This document shows positions 51,977 through 61,230 of a DNA stretch of 64,000 nucleotides, piece by piece (position 1 is the first letter of the stretch; each line of letters opens with the position of its first letter). The notes under the pieces are model-generated. The model ran no database searches and was not told where the DNA came from. It was given only the letters and a program-made list of their open reading frames with translations. The stretch lies in the NCBI GenBank assembly GCA_030625885.1, contig DAOUPZ010000013.1:1-64000 (forward strand), read 5' to 3'. Source of the DNA: Clostridia bacterium (GTDB lineage Bacteria > Bacillota > DAOUPZ01). A program made the position numbers and the translations under genes.

Positions 51977-52390
51977 ATGAATAATGAAGAAAAAATCTTG
52001 AACCTCCTGGAGCAGGTGCTTGAAGGTCAAGAGAAAGCAGACAAGCAATTTAGTAAGATTGACACACGATTTGAACAAATTGACACACGATTTGAACAAA
52101 TTGACAGTCGATTTGAACAAGTTGATCGTCGATTTGATAAAATGGACAATCAGTTTGAAGTGGTTGACAGCAGATTGAATCGAATTGAAGAACAGTTAGG
52201 TGAAAATACACAGATATTAAGGGCATTGGAGCATAAAACAGATGTTTTAAAAGCGGAACAAGATAAATTAACATATGATGCAGCGGAGATCAAGGGAGAC
52301 ATTAAAACTGTGAAGAAGGATATCTCAAGGGTAGAAATCAATACGGCGAATAATTGGGCTGATATAGCGGCGTTAAAATTATCAAGATAA
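51977..52390 (+). CDS. Heptad-repeat coiled-coil protein
   Basis: 137 residues, ATG with GAGAAGGTGG upstream. The middle part consists of seven-residue repeats (DTRFEQI, DTRFEQI, DSRFEQV, DRRFDKM, DNQFEVV, DSRLNRI) encoded by 21-base tandem DNA repeats from 52061, followed by a further long helix (ILRALEHKTDVLKAEQDKL, IKTVKKDISRVEINTANNW). No signal or membrane segment. Such proteins are common in Bacillota, often with phase-variable repeat numbers; function unknown. Its own promoter and terminator bracket it. Confidence 0.85.
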   Translation: MNNEEKILNLLEQVLEGQEKADKQFSKIDTRFEQIDTRFEQIDSRFEQVDRRFDKMDNQFEVVDSRLNRIEEQLGENTQILRALEHKTDVLKAEQDKLTYDAAEIKGDIKTVKKDISRVEINTANNWADIAALKLSR

Positions 52391-52437
52391 TGGATGGGTT
52401 ATCAAGGGTGTGAGGTAAATAGAGATTAGATTTTATG

Positions 52438-52467
52438 AGACAGGGAGCGATTCTCTGTCTTTTTTTA
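52438..52467 (+). terminator. Intrinsic terminator after the coiled-coil gene
   Basis: AGACAG / CTGTCT stem with inner GGGAG..TTCTC pairing, followed by T7. About 48 bases past the stop. Confidence 0.8.
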
Positions 52468-52635
52468 TGGAAGGAAAAACCCTACAATGTAAATGCTTTA
52501 TTACATTATATATGGTTGAATTTTTAACTTGATTTCTGTACAATAGGTAAATGCTAATTGTTTGTGTTTATATGCATTGCAATAAAGGTTTTGCCTTTAG
52601 AATGGCTCTTGCAACATGGAAAAGGGGTGTATTCA

Positions 52636-53550
52636 TTGAATCGTTTGGATATTGTTAATCAGGTTTTTATCCTCATATTGTTAATGGGGGTCGGTTTTTT
52701 TGCCAGGAAAAGAAATTTAATCGATGATGCGTTAAGCAAAGGGATATCTGAACTATTGATTATTATTATTTTGCCCGCAGCCATTATCAGTTCATTTATA
52801 ATGGAATTTTCTAAAGCATTATTAAGTCATGCTTTTATCGTTTTTATGATTTCAATTGTTTTTCACATCATTATGATTGGATTTAGTAAAATCGTTCTCA
52901 GAAGATATGATTTACATAAACAGATCATATTAAGATTTTTAACGATATTTCCCAATATATCAATGGGGATGCCATTAATTTATGGATTGTATGGCAAAAC
53001 GGGCATATTTTATTTTTCCTTTTTTATCATTCCATATCAAATATTATTTTGGACATATGGTGAAGGTCTTTTTATTGGAAAGAAAAAACAAATTTCAATT
53101 AAAGCGCAATTAAGGAATCCTAATATTATGGCTGTACTCATCGGAATTGTGCTATTTGTTTTTTCCATAAAGATCCCTTTTGTTTTGCTGGAATCATTAA
53201 ATAAAGTCGGTTCTATGGTCATCCCTTTAGGTATGATGGTGATTGGGGAAAAAATAGCGCTGACAAATTTCAAAGAAATCATATTTGATAAAGATATTTA
53301 TTGCTGCTCTTTTCTAAGGATGGTCATGGCCCCGGTGCTTATGTTTGGTCTTGTAACTTTACTTCAATTGGACCCTTTAATTAAAAATATATGTGTTGCC
53401 GCGGAAGTCATTCCTACAGCAACTTTTACAGTCATATTAGCTGAAAAATATAACAATAATGCCATTTTAGCTTCCAAGTGTGTGTTAGCGAGTCATATCT
53501 TTTCAATGTTTACCATACCCATCATGCTCATCATATTAAGTTTTAGTTAA
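52636..53550 (+). CDS. AEC (auxin efflux carrier) family transporter
   Basis: 304 residues from TTG 52636, ~8 bases after AAGGGGTG. A longer frame back to 52558 has no ribosome-binding site. Ten membrane segments in two five-helix halves: VNQVFILILLMGVGFFARKR, then LLIIIILPAAIISSFIM, ISMGMPLIYGLYGKTGIFYF (conserved mid-protein N/G-P motif), and ASKCVLASHIFSMFTIPIMLI at the C-terminus. Bacterial AEC members transport malate, malonate or other carboxylates. Substrate unknown. Monocistronic. Confidence 0.88.
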   Translation: MNRLDIVNQVFILILLMGVGFFARKRNLIDDALSKGISELLIIIILPAAIISSFIMEFSKALLSHAFIVFMISIVFHIIMIGFSKIVLRRYDLHKQIILRFLTIFPNISMGMPLIYGLYGKTGIFYFSFFIIPYQILFWTYGEGLFIGKKKQISIKAQLRNPNIMAVLIGIVLFVFSIKIPFVLLESLNKVGSMVIPLGMMVIGEKIALTNFKEIIFDKDIYCCSFLRMVMAPVLMFGLVTLLQLDPLIKNICVAAEVIPTATFTVILAEKYNNNAILASKCVLASHIFSMFTIPIMLIILSFS

Positions 53551-53668
53551 TTGAAATAAGATTAGAAAAATAAGACGATTAAATAAATGAATAGGATTGA
53601 AAAAAGGATATAACAAGATTTATAGCAAATAATAATAGAAATAATATTATTTTGTCGGAGGTGTTTTT

Positions 53669-54691
53669 TTGAGTAAACAGGTTGATATAGATTGGAGCCA
53701 TCTTGGCTTCACCTATATAAAAACGGATCAGAGATATGTTTCTCGTTGGCAAGAGGGTCAATGGGACCAAGGAAAGCTTGTTGGAGATAATATGCTGACC
53801 ATCAGTGAAGCCTCAACGGCGCTTCATTATGGGCAACAATGCTTTGAAGGGTTAAAAGCCTATCGCAGGAAAGATGGAAAAATCCAATTGTTTCGTCCCG
53901 ATCAAAATGCCAAACGGATGAAAAAGAGTTGTGAACGACTTTTAATGCCGGAAATTCCGGAAGAGAAGTTTATAGATGCTTGTATTCAAGTTGTTCGTGC
54001 CAATGAACATTATGTTCCGCCTTATGGAACGGGGGCCACATTATATCTTAGACCCTTTATAATTGGAGTGGGTGATACGATCGGGGTAAGTCCTGCTCCG
54101 GAATACATTTTTTCCGTATTCTGCATGCCGGTTGGTCCATACTTTAAAGGTGGCATGGTGCCTGTAAACTTTACAGTTTCCGATTATGACCGGGCAGCGC
54201 CGCAGGGAACCGGTGCTGTAAAAGTGGGCGGGAACTATGCAGGCAGTATGATGCCGCATCAAGTGGCTGTGGATAGAGGTTTTGCCGACTGCATCTATTT
54301 AGATCCTAAAACGCATACCAAGATTGAAGAAGTGGGTGCGGCCAATTTCTTTGGGATTACAAAGGCTGATCAATTCATTACACCTCAATCGCCTTCCATA
54401 CTCCCAAGTATCACAAAGCAGTCATTATTGCATGTTGCTAAAGAATATTTGAGTTTGGGAACAGAAGAAAGAGATGTCTATATTGATAAGCTGGATGAAT
54501 TTAAAGAAGCTGGTGCCTGCGGGACAGCCGCCGTTATTACACCCATTGGGGGAATAGAGTACCAAGAGAAGCTTCATGTGTTTTATAGTGAGAAAGAAGT
54601 GGGGCCGATCACACAGAAGTTATATGATACACTTTGCGGTATTCAATTTGGGGATGTTGAAGCGCCAAAAGGATGGGTTGTTGAGATATAA
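53669..54691 (+). CDS. ilvE: Branched-chain amino acid aminotransferase (class IV)
   Basis: 340 residues from a TTG after CGGAGGTG. Fold-type IV PLP enzyme: [59 protein letters not shown] with the PLP lysine, and [13 protein letters not shown] near the PLP-phosphate site. Converts leucine, isoleucine and valine to 2-oxo acids with 2-oxoglutarate. In an amino-acid fermenter it may serve Stickland-type oxidation as well as biosynthesis. Length is normal for the IlvE/BCAT long form. Confidence 0.94.
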   Translation: MSKQVDIDWSHLGFTYIKTDQRYVSRWQEGQWDQGKLVGDNMLTISEASTALHYGQQCFEGLKAYRRKDGKIQLFRPDQNAKRMKKSCERLLMPEIPEEKFIDACIQVVRANEHYVPPYGTGATLYLRPFIIGVGDTIGVSPAPEYIFSVFCMPVGPYFKGGMVPVNFTVSDYDRAAPQGTGAVKVGGNYAGSMMPHQVAVDRGFADCIYLDPKTHTKIEEVGAANFFGITKADQFITPQSPSILPSITKQSLLHVAKEYLSLGTEERDVYIDKLDEFKEAGACGTAAVITPIGGIEYQEKLHVFYSEKEVGPITQKLYDTLCGIQFGDVEAPKGWVVEI

Positions 54692-54750
54692 AGGTGTGTT
54701 TGAGGATGGGTTTAAGAATCCCAAGGAATATGATTTCTTTTAGTTAATAG

Positions 54751-54796
54751 AAAGATGAGCCGTGGGTAATATGTTTACGGCTCATCTTTATTTTCT
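54751..54796 (+). terminator. Intrinsic terminator after ilvE
   Basis: 13-bp stem AAAGATGAGCCGT / ACGGCTCATCTTT, 13-base loop, followed by ATTTT. About 60 bases past the stop. Confidence 0.82.
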
Positions 54797-54840
54797 TATA
54801 GAGTCAGGAATGGCTATTCATGCTTATTATCACACTTCTT

Positions 54841-54870
54841 TTGACTTGTTTGCCTAATTTATGATACGAT
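54841..54870 (+). promoter_or_regulatory. Promoter of topB
   Basis: TTGACT (54841-54846), 18-base spacer, TACGAT (54865-54870). It gives a leader of ~25 bases before the topB ATG at 54904. The spacer end ATGATACGATGAA is the same as in the promoter at 51902. Confidence 0.6.
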
Positions 54871-54903
54871 GAATTTAATTTACTTCGAGAGGATTGTTAA
54901 TAG

Positions 54904-57093
54904 ATGCATAAAATATTAGTACTGGCGGAAAAGCCTTCTGTTGGCAGGGATTTAGCCCGAGTTTTAAATTGTAAACAAAAAGGGAATGGTTATTTAGAGG
55001 GACAAAAATATATTGTGACCTGGGCACTGGGTCATTTAGTCACATTAGCCGATCCGGAAGCATATGGTGATAACTATAAGTCATGGCGGATTGAAGACTT
55101 ACCCATGTTGCCGGCGCAGTTAAAATTGGTTGTAATCAAGCAAACCGGGAAGCAATTTAATGTGGTTAAACAGCAAATGAATCGAAAAGATGTGAGTGAG
55201 ATTATTATCGCGACGGATGCGGGGCGGGAAGGGGAGCTTGTTGCTCGGTGGATTATCGAAAAAGCACATGTTAAGAAGCCGGTTAAACGGTTGTGGATCT
55301 CCTCTGTTACGGATAAGGCGATTAAGGAAGGCTTTAACAAGCTCAGACCCGGTAAGGCGTATGAAAATTTGTATGCTTCGGCTGTGGCGCGTGCGGAGGC
55401 AGATTGGGTTGTGGGGATTAATGCGACTCGGGCTCTGACCTGCAAGTATAATGCACAGCTTTCTTGTGGCAGGGTGCAAACGCCCACGCTGGCGATGATT
55501 GGGAAAAGAGAAGAGGAGATTAGAAGCTTTGTGCCCAGGAATTTTTATGGGATAACGGCCGTAGCGAATCGTTTAAAACTCACCTGGCAAGATGCAAAAA
55601 CGAAAGATATCAAAACATTTGATAAGGATAAAAGGGATAAAATACTGGCGTCCATAAAAGGGAAAGATGCGGCAGTTATTGAAGTCAATAAGGCTTATAA
55701 AAAAACCAATGCACCTAAACTCTATGATCTAACAGAGTTACAAAGAGATGCGAATAAGAAATTCGGTTATTCAGCAAAGGAAACACTTTCTATTATGCAA
55801 AGGCTGTACGAAAACCATAAACTGTTAACCTATCCGAGAACGGATTCAAGATATATCACAACGGATATCGTCGATACCTTAAAGGATCGGATTAAGGCCT
55901 GTGCTATTGGACCGTACGGTAAAATGGGGGTAAAGATTTTAAGGTCTCCCATAAAACCCAGTAAGTCCTTTGTGGATAATGGTAAGGTGACGGATCATCA
56001 TGCCATAATACCAACCGAGGAGTCCCCGACGCTGCGTTCGTTAAATGCCAGTGAAAATAAAATATATGATCTGGTTGTAAAACGCTTTTTAGCGGTTTTA
56101 TATCCTGCGTTTGAATACGAGCAAACGACCATTAAAGCCAAAATTGGCAGTGAAATTTTCGTTGCCCGGGGTAAAAGAGTGATTGCACAAGGTTGGAAAG
56201 AAGTTTACGAAAATCATTTTGAGGATGAAGAGGAAAAGGATGATATTTCAGAACAAACATTACCGAATATCAATAAAGGGGATCAGCTGAAAATTGCAAC
56301 GGTTTCGCAAACGACAGGAGAGACGAAACCACCAGCGCTATTTAATGAGGGCAGTTTGCTTTCGGCTATGGAAAATCCGACAAAGTATATGGCCAATGAG
56401 AATAAAGATTTAATTAAGACAATAGGAGAAACGGGCGGATTGGGAACGGTAGCGACTCGCGCTGATATTATTGAGAAGCTATTCAATAGCTTTTTAATTG
56501 AAAAAAGGGGCAAGGATATTTTTATAACCGCTAAGGGTAAGCAACTGATGCAGCTCGTTCCCGAGGATTTGAAATCGCCTGCACTAACGGCGCAGTGGGA
56601 GCAGAAGCTGAGTTCTATTTCTAAAGGGGTACTTAATAAAGAGACGTTTATTAATGAGATGAAGTCTTATGCTAAAGCAGCTGTTCATGAGATAAAAAAC
56701 AGCCAGGAGAAATTTAAGCATGATAATCTGACCCGAACGAAATGTCCTGAATGCGGCAAGTTTATGTTGGAGGTTAAGGGGAAAAAGGGTAAAATGCTTG
56801 TTTGTCAGGATCGGGAATGCGGCTATCGGAAGAATATTTCTAAAATAACCAATGCGCGATGCCCGAACTGCCATAAAAAGCTCGAACTGCGGGGTGAAGG
56901 AGAAGGACAGCTGTTTTTCTGCCAATGTGGGTATCGTGAAAAGCTTTCGGCGTTCGAGAAAAGGAAGAAAAAAGAAAAAGATAAAGCCTCTAAGACAGAT
57001 GTGTCAAAATATCTTAAGGAGCAGAAGAAAGCAAAAGAGGAACCCATTAACTCGGCTCTGGCTGATGCACTTTCGAAGTTTAAGTTTGAATAA
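54904..57093 (+). CDS. topB: DNA topoisomerase III (type IA)
   Basis: 729 residues, GAGAGGATTG before the ATG. TOPRIM domain first (ILVLAEKPSVGRDLARVL, IIIATDAGREGELVARWII), then the type IA core with the active-site Tyr in LLTYPRTDSRYITTDI, RVQTPTLAMIG, and HHAIIPT. Two C-terminal zinc-ribbon-like units: CPECGKFMLEVKGKKG ... CQDRECGY, and CPNCHKKLELRGEGEG ... CQCGY, then a charged tail. Length suits the Bacillota TopB. It decatenates and relaxes single-stranded-region DNA. Clean monocistronic unit, 51 bases upstream of the coat-protein gene. Confidence 0.95.
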   Translation: MHKILVLAEKPSVGRDLARVLNCKQKGNGYLEGQKYIVTWALGHLVTLADPEAYGDNYKSWRIEDLPMLPAQLKLVVIKQTGKQFNVVKQQMNRKDVSEIIIATDAGREGELVARWIIEKAHVKKPVKRLWISSVTDKAIKEGFNKLRPGKAYENLYASAVARAEADWVVGINATRALTCKYNAQLSCGRVQTPTLAMIGKREEEIRSFVPRNFYGITAVANRLKLTWQDAKTKDIKTFDKDKRDKILASIKGKDAAVIEVNKAYKKTNAPKLYDLTELQRDANKKFGYSAKETLSIMQRLYENHKLLTYPRTDSRYITTDIVDTLKDRIKACAIGPYGKMGVKILRSPIKPSKSFVDNGKVTDHHAIIPTEESPTLRSLNASENKIYDLVVKRFLAVLYPAFEYEQTTIKAKIGSEIFVARGKRVIAQGWKEVYENHFEDEEEKDDISEQTLPNINKGDQLKIATVSQTTGETKPPALFNEGSLLSAMENPTKYMANENKDLIKTIGETGGLGTVATRADIIEKLFNSFLIEKRGKDIFITAKGKQLMQLVPEDLKSPALTAQWEQKLSSISKGVLNKETFINEMKSYAKAAVHEIKNSQEKFKHDNLTRTKCPECGKFMLEVKGKKGKMLVCQDRECGYRKNISKITNARCPNCHKKLELRGEGEGQLFFCQCGYREKLSAFEKRKKKEKDKASKTDVSKYLKEQKKAKEEPINSALADALSKFKFE

Positions 57094-57144
57094 CAGGAAT
57101 AATTTACTCGTGGGTTGTGAATATTATACCCAGGAGGTGATATG

Positions 57145-57624
57145 ATGCAACTACAACTTAGTCAAAAAGAAAGAATGCTTTTGGAAGATGAAAAGCATCA
57201 AGAAGAGATTTGTGTGCAAAAATATCAAAATTATGCACAGCAGGCTCATGATCCGCAATTGAAACAAATTTTCAACCAGCTTGCTACCGAGGAGCAGCAT
57301 CATTATGACACTATTAATCAAATGCTTCAAGGGCAGCAACCGAATATGAGTCACGGACAGCAAGGGCAACAAGGGATGGCTCAAGGTGGGCAGACACAGC
57401 AATCGTCTTTCCAGGGCGCTATGAGTAATCAGGGAGATGCGGTACTTTGCAGTGATCTTTTGGCAACAGAAAAATATGTTTCCAGTACGTATGATACCGC
57501 TGTTTTTGAAGCGGTAAACCCTGTTGTAAGACAAGCACTTCAGCATATTCAACAAGATGAACAACAACATGGGCAACAACTTTTTAATTACATGCACAGT
57601 CATGGCATGTATCCTGTAAAATAG
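57145..57624 (+). CDS. CotF-like spore coat protein
   Basis: 159 residues; of two adjacent ATGs the second (57145) is better spaced from CAGGAGG. Ferritin-like helical pattern of the CotF/coat family: LEDEKHQEEICVQKYQNYAQQ, LKQIFNQLATEEQHHYDTIN, then a Q/G-rich linker (GQQGQQGMAQGGQTQQ) and LLATEKYVSSTYDTAVFEAV, ALQHIQQDEQQHGQQLFNYM. It is taken as evidence that the organism forms spores. Expected localisation: spore coat, made late in the mother cell. Confidence 0.88.
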   Translation: MQLQLSQKERMLLEDEKHQEEICVQKYQNYAQQAHDPQLKQIFNQLATEEQHHYDTINQMLQGQQPNMSHGQQGQQGMAQGGQTQQSSFQGAMSNQGDAVLCSDLLATEKYVSSTYDTAVFEAVNPVVRQALQHIQQDEQQHGQQLFNYMHSHGMYPVK

Positions 57625-57643
57625 CAAGTAGAATGGATATAAT

Positions 57644-57683
57644 AAGAAGAGAGCAGCCTGAGGGCTGTTCTCTTCTTGTTTTT
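57644..57683 (+). terminator. Intrinsic terminator after the cotF-like gene
   Basis: 15-bp stem AAGAAGAGAGCAGCC-TGAG-GGCTGTTCTCTTCTT, then GT6. One G-U pair. Convergent with the minus-strand gene that ends at 57783. Confidence 0.92.
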
Positions 57684-57729
57684 AATCTTTTCCTACCTGC
57701 TATCTATTTTCTTTCTACTTTCCCTGACA

Positions 57730-57782
57730 TGCAAGAATGGGGACACACCGCTCGTACCTCACGGAATGTCCCCATTCTTGCA
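57730..57782. repeat. REP-A palindrome abutting a stop codon
   Basis: TGCAAGAATGGGGACACACC ... GGAATGTCCCCATTCTTGCA, in the opposite orientation to the copies at 10795, 23981, 29721 and 32467. Its last base is directly next to the stop codon (57783-57785) of the minus-strand GGDEF gene, so it is the immediate 3' end of that mRNA. It may help termination. Confidence 0.85.
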
Positions 57783-59396
57783 TTAGCCTTCAGTCTCTAA
57801 TTCTTCGGAATAAATTACAGACTGGTTACGACCATTTTTTTTGGCATGGTACATTGCCATATCTGCTCGGTTAACTAGGTCTTTGATATTTTCAGCTTGG
57901 GTAGGATAAGAAGCCAGGCCGCAGCTTATCGAAACCGGGGATTGATAGCTGTAAGCTTGCAGAGCGGCGGAATTAAGAATGGCTAAGCGGATTTCCTCGG
58001 CTATTTTATAGGCTTGTTCCATTGTAAAGTCTTCCAGTATAACAATCAATTCTTCTCCCCCATAGCGGAACGAGGTTCCAATTCTTTTGGTTTTATTTTG
58101 AATAATAGCGGCAATTTCTTTGAGAACGTAATCTCCTGCGATGTGTCCATAGGTATCATTGATTGTTTTAAATAAATCAATATCACAGTAAAGGAGTACA
58201 ATTTTCTTGCCATTGGTGAGCATTAATTCGCTGCAATACTCATAAAAATGGCGATGATTATATAGAGAAGTCAGGTTATCGGTAATGGAGAGTGACTTTA
58301 ACGCTTCATTTTGCTTTTTGTGTTCTAAAAGATGGGCGGCCATTTCATTGAAGGTATGAGCAAGATTCATGATTTCCTGTGGACCTTTGATGTCTACGGT
58401 TCCCAGTTCTTGTTCAATTTCCATTTTGGTTAGCTGTTGTTCAAGGTTATGGATGGGTCCGGTAATGAATTTTTTAAGCTTCATGCTTAGGAACATAATG
58501 AGCAGAAGGGATAGCGCTAAAATAATAAACTTATTCTGGTTGATGGTATACAAATGATTTAGAATCAAGTCTTCAGACTTGAGAACAGCGACATAGCCTA
58601 TAGGATTATTCAAGATATCGTTCATCGGTTTGCTGCAGATGCTTTTTCCGGTTTTGATGTCCATAAAAAGGCCCTGCTTTATTTTGTCTGCATGTTGGTC
58701 ATAGTAACTTGTTAAGGTTTCCTTTGATTCCGTGGTAGAGATGATTGCATCATTTACGATGAAAGATATATCATAGCCGTTATGGCTTTTCAGGTAGTTT
58801 AGGAATGCAGGCGTAATTTTTTTGCCCAAAAGCACAACGCCGCGAGACGATCCCTTGTAGGATTGCGGGAGGATAGGGCTTACACCGATTATATATACAT
58901 CTTCGCCGTAACGCAGCAATCCATTAGGAAATCTGTCACATGATGATTTACTCAGTATCTTTAATAAGTTTTTATTGCTAAGCTGTTTACCGGGTAACAG
59001 ATCTTTCAATCCATACGATGTGACAATTTCCCGGTTGCTGTTGATTACAAGAATTAGATTAATATCGAGTTCTTCGGTCAGCCATGTCGTAAAGTTTTCC
59101 TGAAAAAATGCTTGGGCAGTCGGGTTATTGTTACTAACATATTCATAGGTATCATCCCATATGGCATAGTCCCGGGCGGTGTCTTCAATTCTTTTTGATT
59201 GGGATCTCATGATAATTTGGGTATGGCTGGCTTGAGCGCAGACCGCTTCTTTTTCTATATTAAAGAAACTATTCTGTAAAGCAATTCGATTTATAGTAAA
59301 ATAAATGATTAAGGGGATGATCCCAATAATGAGCATGGCAATCGTTACTCGAAAACTCAATGAATTGCGCAAATCCTTTATGCGAATGGTTTTCAT
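57783..59396 (-). CDS. Membrane-bound diguanylate cyclase (CHASE4-like sensor, HAMP, GGDEF)
   Basis: 537 residues. Transmembrane segment ~16-36 (VTIAMLIIGIIPLIIYFTI), an extracytoplasmic sensor ~37-290 with IEDTARDYAIWDDTYEYV, which is CHASE4-like, a second TM (~292-312, FIILALSLLLIMFLSM), a HAMP-like linker (ITGPIHNLEQQLTKME ... NLAHTFNEMAAHL) and a GGDEF domain (SITDNLTSLYNHRHFYEYC; RYGGEELIVILEDF). The signature is GGEEL rather than GGDEF or GGEEF; the catalytic G-G-E-E core is kept, so cyclase activity is likely. Makes c-di-GMP in response to an outside signal. Confidence 0.92.
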   Translation of the reverse strand: MKTIRIKDLRNSLSFRVTIAMLIIGIIPLIIYFTINRIALQNSFFNIEKEAVCAQASHTQIIMRSQSKRIEDTARDYAIWDDTYEYVSNNNPTAQAFFQENFTTWLTEELDINLILVINSNREIVTSYGLKDLLPGKQLSNKNLLKILSKSSCDRFPNGLLRYGEDVYIIGVSPILPQSYKGSSRGVVLLGKKITPAFLNYLKSHNGYDISFIVNDAIISTTESKETLTSYYDQHADKIKQGLFMDIKTGKSICSKPMNDILNNPIGYVAVLKSEDLILNHLYTINQNKFIILALSLLLIMFLSMKLKKFITGPIHNLEQQLTKMEIEQELGTVDIKGPQEIMNLAHTFNEMAAHLLEHKKQNEALKSLSITDNLTSLYNHRHFYEYCSELMLTNGKKIVLLYCDIDLFKTINDTYGHIAGDYVLKEIAAIIQNKTKRIGTSFRYGGEELIVILEDFTMEQAYKIAEEIRLAILNSAALQAYSYQSPVSISCGLASYPTQAENIKDLVNRADMAMYHAKKNGRNQSVIYSEELETEG

Positions 59397-59835
59397 AGCG
59401 GATACCTCCAGTGTTTCTAAATAGGGAACATATTGTTAGAATATTATAGCATGTTTTACCATATTTTGCACAAAAATACTAATCTGTTAAGCAGTTATAT
59501 ACAATAGCTAAAAGCATGTATCTATAAATACGCTTGCAACATGGGGACACACCACTCGTACCTTACGGAATAAGAGTTAAGAGTGAAGAACGCTCCCGAA
59601 GGTCGCTGGAAGAAAAAGATTAAAAGATTGAGAACAGCTCTTCCCTCTTCCAGCGAACGCAGAGAGCGATCTTTCCTCTATTTCTTAATCTTTTAACTGT
59701 CCATTGTCCATTGTCAACTGTTAACTAAAAAACGGCGATCGCCGTTTCCTAATCTCCAGTTCGTTCCAGAAGGATAATAGTGTTTTTTAGTTGAATATAC
59801 TAGTTTGAGAAAAAAACACCAAGGAGCTGACTGAT
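59397..59835. repeat. 439-base gap: truncated REP-A (59534-59571), repeat words, 18-base palindrome (59730-59747)
   Basis: No gene. Bases 59410-59520 are AT-rich and probably hold the promoter of the divergent minus-strand cyclase. 59534-59571 is half a REP-A. 59575-59690 contains CGCTCCCGAAGGTCGCTGG and its inverted partner CCAGCGAACGCAGAGAGCG. 59730-59747 is a perfect palindrome AAACGGCGATCGCCGTTT. The ribosome-binding site AAGGAG of the next gene ends the gap. Confidence 0.6.
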
Positions 59836-60153
59836 ATGACACAACCCAAAGAAGACATGGGTATTACTAAGAACATTCGCGTTGTCGAGTGGCTGAAGAC
59901 GGAATTAATTTCCACAATAGGTACCTTGTTTAAACATTTGCTTCACAGCACAGAAGAAGGTATAATAACATCAGTTTCTTATATTATTATTATAGCCTAT
60001 GTTATTGGTAGGCGTTTGGGGATTGATTTTTGCCGGGTAGATCGGGAAGTGAAACGATTACTGCGGGCTCAAATTGATGAAAAGCATGAAGTGGAGAAAT
60101 GGTATGGTGATTTTTCTGAAATGCTTTCATATTTTGATAGCAAACAGAGGTGA
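59836..60153 (+). CDS. MazG-like family protein
   Basis: 105 residues, AAGGAGCTGACTGAT before the ATG. Helical: NIRVVEWLKTELISTIGTLF, STEEGIITSVSYIIIIAYVIG, RRLGIDFCRVDREVKRLL, VEKWYGDFSEMLSYF. The family is annotated MazG-like in related genomes because of weak similarity to all-alpha NTP pyrophosphatases, but the full MazG ExxE...D metal motif is not evident. It is a regular neighbour of yybS upstream of rplI. Six bases from the yybS start, so likely co-translated. Function unproven. Confidence 0.75.
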   Translation: MTQPKEDMGITKNIRVVEWLKTELISTIGTLFKHLLHSTEEGIITSVSYIIIIAYVIGRRLGIDFCRVDREVKRLLRAQIDEKHEVEKWYGDFSEMLSYFDSKQR

Positions 60154-60158
60154 GTAGA

Positions 60159-61115
60159 TTGGAACAACATTTTAAAACAAGGTCGATGGTGGAAACGGCA
60201 TTACTAACCGCAATCACGGTGATTTTTTCTTTTGCCGGGCTCTATATTCCTTTTTTTGGCATCGTGATTACGTTAATCTGGCCTGTTCCCATTGTCATTC
60301 TTGTAACCCGCCATGGATTGTCCTGGGGTGTGATGGCCACAATTGTATCGGGTCTTTTGGTCATGATGTTCAGCGGCCCATTGGCAGCTATTACCATCGT
60401 GGGAAGCTTTGGTTTAATTGGAATTGCGTTGGGATATGCCTTAAAGCGGGATGAAACGCCGGGCAAGGTTTTGTTTGCCGGAACAGCGGCTTCTTTTATC
60501 TCTAAGGTACTGGTTATTGCTTTAACGATGGCGATTATTGGGATGAATCCCATTCAGGAGCAGCTTAAGATTATGGAACAAACGATGCGTAGCAGTATGG
60601 ATTTTTATCATTTAATGGGTATAAAAGCAAATGATTTAGCGATGATGGAGAAAACGCTTGAAACCTTGATGGAACAGATGCGGTTGATTGTTCCAGCCAG
60701 CTTTATGATCGGTGGTTTATTTGACGGGGCTTTGAATTATGTGGTGGCAAAAGTAATCTTGAAGAAGTTGGGACACCCGCTTAAACAGATTGCCCCTTTT
60801 GCTTCCTGGCAGCTTTCTCGGGGAGCGGCAGGTAGTTTGGCAGCGGCGCTTTTAATTGCTTATATGGGATTAAAATCGGGGGGGGAATCATGGAAGATTA
60901 TCAGTATTAATGTCCAAATCATTTTCTTCATTATTTTTGCCATTCAGGGATTAGCTGTAGCCTTATTTTATATGAAGCGTTTCTATCGTTCACGGATCGT
61001 ACAAATTTTGCTTGCCGCTTTTGTTCTGTTCAATCCATTATTGTCACAGCTTTTATCGTTTCTGGGAATGATTGATTCTTTTGTGGATTTCCGTAAGTTA
61101 AGGGTAAGTGAATAA
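60159..61115 (+). CDS. YybS family (DUF2232) membrane protein
   Basis: 318 residues from TTG 60159 after AGAGGTG; a GTG at 60150 falls in that site. About eight membrane segments: ALLTAITVIFSFAGLYIPFF, GIVITLIWPVPIVILVTRHG, SWGVMATIVSGLLVMMFSG, ITIVGSFGLIGIALGYALK, and more after ~170. A cytoplasmic or periplasmic helical stretch lies at ~125-175. YybS is ECF-transporter S-component-like in layout and conserved next to rplI in Bacillota; its substrate is not known. Confidence 0.9.
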   Translation: MEQHFKTRSMVETALLTAITVIFSFAGLYIPFFGIVITLIWPVPIVILVTRHGLSWGVMATIVSGLLVMMFSGPLAAITIVGSFGLIGIALGYALKRDETPGKVLFAGTAASFISKVLVIALTMAIIGMNPIQEQLKIMEQTMRSSMDFYHLMGIKANDLAMMEKTLETLMEQMRLIVPASFMIGGLFDGALNYVVAKVILKKLGHPLKQIAPFASWQLSRGAAGSLAAALLIAYMGLKSGGESWKIISINVQIIFFIIFAIQGLAVALFYMKRFYRSRIVQILLAAFVLFNPLLSQLLSFLGMIDSFVDFRKLRVSE

Positions 61116-61230
61116 GAAAAACCCTTCAGGATTTTTCGGCGGAAAGGGGAAAGTAAGGGACTAAAAGATAATAGATTAAAGAGTGCAGCAAGAGAAGATT
61201 ACAAATATCATATTATAGGAGGAATACATC

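Noticed and set aside
52558-52635. N-terminal extension of the AEC transporter from TTG 52558
   Set aside because: No ribosome-binding site there; AAGGGGTG precedes TTG 52636, where family similarity begins.
10795-57782. CRISPR array
   Set aside because: The REP-A units are dispersed over 47 kb, not regularly spaced, and no cas gene is present.
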